This document shows, piece after piece, positions 62,612-64,000 of a stretch of DNA of 64,000 nt. This DNA is from Oryzicola mucosus. Its GTDB lineage: Bacteria > Pseudomonadota > Alphaproteobacteria > Rhizobiales > Rhizobiaceae. Both the position numbers and the translations under genes were made by a program. The notes beneath the pieces are model-generated. The model was given only the letters and a program-made list of their open reading frames with translations, was not told the DNA's origin and searched no databases. Position 1 is the stretch's first letter. Each line of letters starts with the position of its first letter. The stretch covers positions 1 through 64,000 of the forward strand of contig NZ_JACVVX010000007.1 in assembly GCF_014534685.1 (NCBI RefSeq), given 5' to 3'.

Positions 62612-63359
62612 GTGTTTCAGTCCTTGTGTTTCTCGGGCCGCGCCCATCGCGACCTCGATAAGGGCGGGTGGACCGGAGGCGATCGACCTGCACCCCGAAG
62701 GGGCTGGAACGAAGTGGAAGGGGGCCGGGAGAGACTTTCTTGCTCCGCGGGGAATGCGAACGCAGTTCGCAGGGGAAGAAAGTCGCGAAGGCCTTTGCCA
62801 GGACAAGATCGAAGGGGCGGCGCAGCGCCCCTGGCCTTCGGTCAGACAAGCCACATCGAGGACGTCTTGATGGGTGTGCCCGTCGCGGAAACATTCGGAA
62901 TGGGATCAGGCGACCTGCTATCGGATACCTCGCGTCCCCCGGCGGTGTGGTGGTGGCACAGGATCGTAACCAACTTTCCCCGGCAAAGCCGCGCTCTCGC
63001 CGAAACTCCGCACAAGCGCCCCCTCGTCGTATTCTTTCGGGCGAGCAACCGACGCTCAACAAACGGAAAGGAACCCGAACGAGCCTTCCGCGCAACTCCG
63101 GACATCGGCGGCCACGATGACCGCTGTCGGCTCTTTTCGCCACGCCGACGGAGGTGGATGGCCAGACCTCGATCTGTTGCCGGGGGCCGGCTTTCCGGGC
63201 GTTGCCTGCCGACAAGCCCGGCGCGAGACGCTTGCTTCAGCCGCCCATACAGAATGGTACTATAGGAAAGGGGATGCAGGCAGAGAAGACGCTGCGCGGC
63301 GGGCAGGCGCAGCTGCGGATTGCCGGTCCCGGCCCGGGCGGAAAGGTCGGGAATGGGGA
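62612..63359. other. 748-base stretch without a supported gene
   Basis: Several long frames cross this GC-rich stretch on both strands, but none has a plausible ribosome binding site with family-like sequence. It probably includes the DUF736 promoter and upstream regulatory DNA. Confidence 0.4.
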
Positions 63360-64000
63360 TCAGACGCCGCACATCCCCTCACATTCGTTCGGCCACAGGT
63401 CGAGCTGACCATGATCTGCCGCGGTCGATAGATCGACCTCATCCAGCGGGACGCAGGAGCGATGCAGGAAAACTTCACCGCGGATGCCGCGCAGCCCGGT
63501 ACGCAGCGCCCGATCAACCTCGACAGCATCGTTCCACCCCTCGACATCATGATCGCGCATGTGCCGCCACCGTGCATTGTCATGAAATGGGCAGCCGATG
63601 CAGGCCGATTTGGGGGGATCCGGATAGTCGTGCCGGCGCAGCCAAGCGAGGCAATCCCGGCGGCTCAGGCACTTTTCGATCAGTGGAAACCGTTTGACCT
63701 GCCATGGCTCGAAACTCGGCTTCGCCCGGATAATCTCGTCCGTCGATATCCCTATCCAGCACTCAACGACCGGGAAGGATGGTGAGCGCTTGCGGGGGAG
63801 CCCCGCCAGCTCACGGATCTTACGGCGGATCGGCACGATCTTGAAGTCGGTCGTGCACTGGCGACGGATCATTCCGATGGACACCGTCTCGACTGAGGTT
63901 CGGCGTCTACCTATCTCGATCAGCTCGCCATCGTCGTCCTCGTCGAAAACGGCAACGTCCGCTCCTGCCGGCGTGACGGTCTTGGCGAAGGCGGGGATGG
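63360..64000 (-). CDS. PAPS-reductase-like protein with Cys clusters (N-terminus cut by window edge)
   Basis: The frame is open from the right edge to a stop at 63360, giving about 212 residues. It shows RRQCTTDFKIVPIRRKIREL, VECWIGISTDEI, PPKSACIGCPFHDNARWRHM, FLHRSC and a C-terminal NECEGMCGV. This arrangement is typical of plasmid- and phage-borne members of the adenine-nucleotide alpha-hydrolase/PAPS-reductase superfamily. The cysteines in QCT, ACIGC, HRSC and CEGMC could hold an iron-sulfur cluster. The ATP-binding SGGKDS-like loop would lie beyond the edge. Its substrate is unknown. Confidence 0.75.
   Translation of the reverse strand, partial: IPAFAKTVTPAGADVAVFDEDDDGELIEIGRRRTSVETVSIGMIRRQCTTDFKIVPIRRKIRELAGLPRKRSPSFPVVECWIGISTDEIIRAKPSFEPWQVKRFPLIEKCLSRRDCLAWLRRHDYPDPPKSACIGCPFHDNARWRHMRDHDVEGWNDAVEVDRALRTGLRGIRGEVFLHRSCVPLDEVDLSTAADHGQLDLWPNECEGMCGV

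Noticed and set aside
62042..63265. 407-codon plus-strand frame
   Set aside because: It runs antisense through the DUF736 gene, has no ribosome binding site and is rich in Arg/Gly/Pro typical of shadow frames in GC-rich DNA.
1..64000. CRISPR arrays, tRNA or rRNA genes
   Set aside because: No regularly spaced repeats and no cloverleaf or rRNA-like stretches were found on reading both strands.

Overview
The window looks like part of a large conjugative plasmid, or an integrated plasmid-like element, of an alphaproteobacterium, probably Rhizobiales (Agrobacterium/Rhizobium/Mesorhizobium type). The DNA is GC-rich. Its right end carries a rhizobial Dtr region in the Ti-plasmid gene order, traA-traF-traB-traH divergent from traC-traD-traG, with an RSF1010-like oriT between the two arms. 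No replication, trb or quorum-sensing genes are in the window.

Positions 1-50691 form one uninterrupted catabolic island for CoA-thioester chemistry. It holds eight crotonase (enoyl-CoA hydratase-like) genes, six acyl-CoA dehydrogenases including two adjacent large/small pairs, an electron-transfer flavoprotein beta gene cut by the left edge, and three class III CoA-transferase/racemase genes. It also holds four SDRs, three hot-dog (MaoC-type) proteins, a thiolase-like protein without the nucleophilic Cys paired with a DUF35 protein, two nitronate-monooxygenase-like flavoproteins, three AMP-forming acyl-CoA ligases, one ADP-forming acyl-CoA synthetase-like protein, an epoxide hydrolase, an aldehyde dehydrogenase and an iron alcohol dehydrogenase. 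Uptake is represented by a complete branched-chain-type ABC transporter (41202-45772) and an orphan Bug/TctC binding protein; a DMT-family permease sits among the crotonases. Local regulators are two IclR, one GntR/FCD and one LacI protein.

The gene set resembles peripheral beta-oxidation and alicyclic ring-opening pathways (pimelate/cyclohexanecarboxylate, steroid side-chain and C/D-ring, isoprenoid acids). There is no ring-hydroxylating oxygenase, P450, KstD/Ksh, IpdAB or canonical thiolase here. I infer a pathway for a branched or alicyclic carboxylic acid of unknown identity. Many crotonases lack one or both catalytic glutamates, so several steps are probably not ordinary hydrations.

Layout: a minus operon 3777 to 1 (paired ACADs, DECR-like SDR, etfB); IclR divergent from a crotonase; a six-gene minus operon 12982 to 6596; a minus SDR-SDR-hydratase operon 15799 to 13249; IclR plus a racemase-like CoA-transferase; a minus DUF35/thiolase/crotonase operon; a plus Fe-ADH/crotonase pair; a decayed thioredoxin-reductase fragment; acyl-CoA synthetase and ALDH; a minus operon NMO/epoxide hydrolase/Bug protein/ligase; a plus ligase; a plus operon of four crotonases, a quinone-oxidoreductase-like MDR and a DMT permease; a MaoC-like gene/GntR pair; the liv operon; then a plus ACAD-SDR-ligase operon followed by LacI. 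Several divergent promoter regions share a CATATG-centred element, and the liv/ACAD promoter has two copies of a different palindrome with a central CG.

At 50692-52324 the island ends in transposase debris. The conjugation module follows (52325-60685), then accessory plasmid genes (WGR protein, HU-like protein, a frameshifted small gene, DUF736, and a PAPS-reductase-like protein cut by the right edge).
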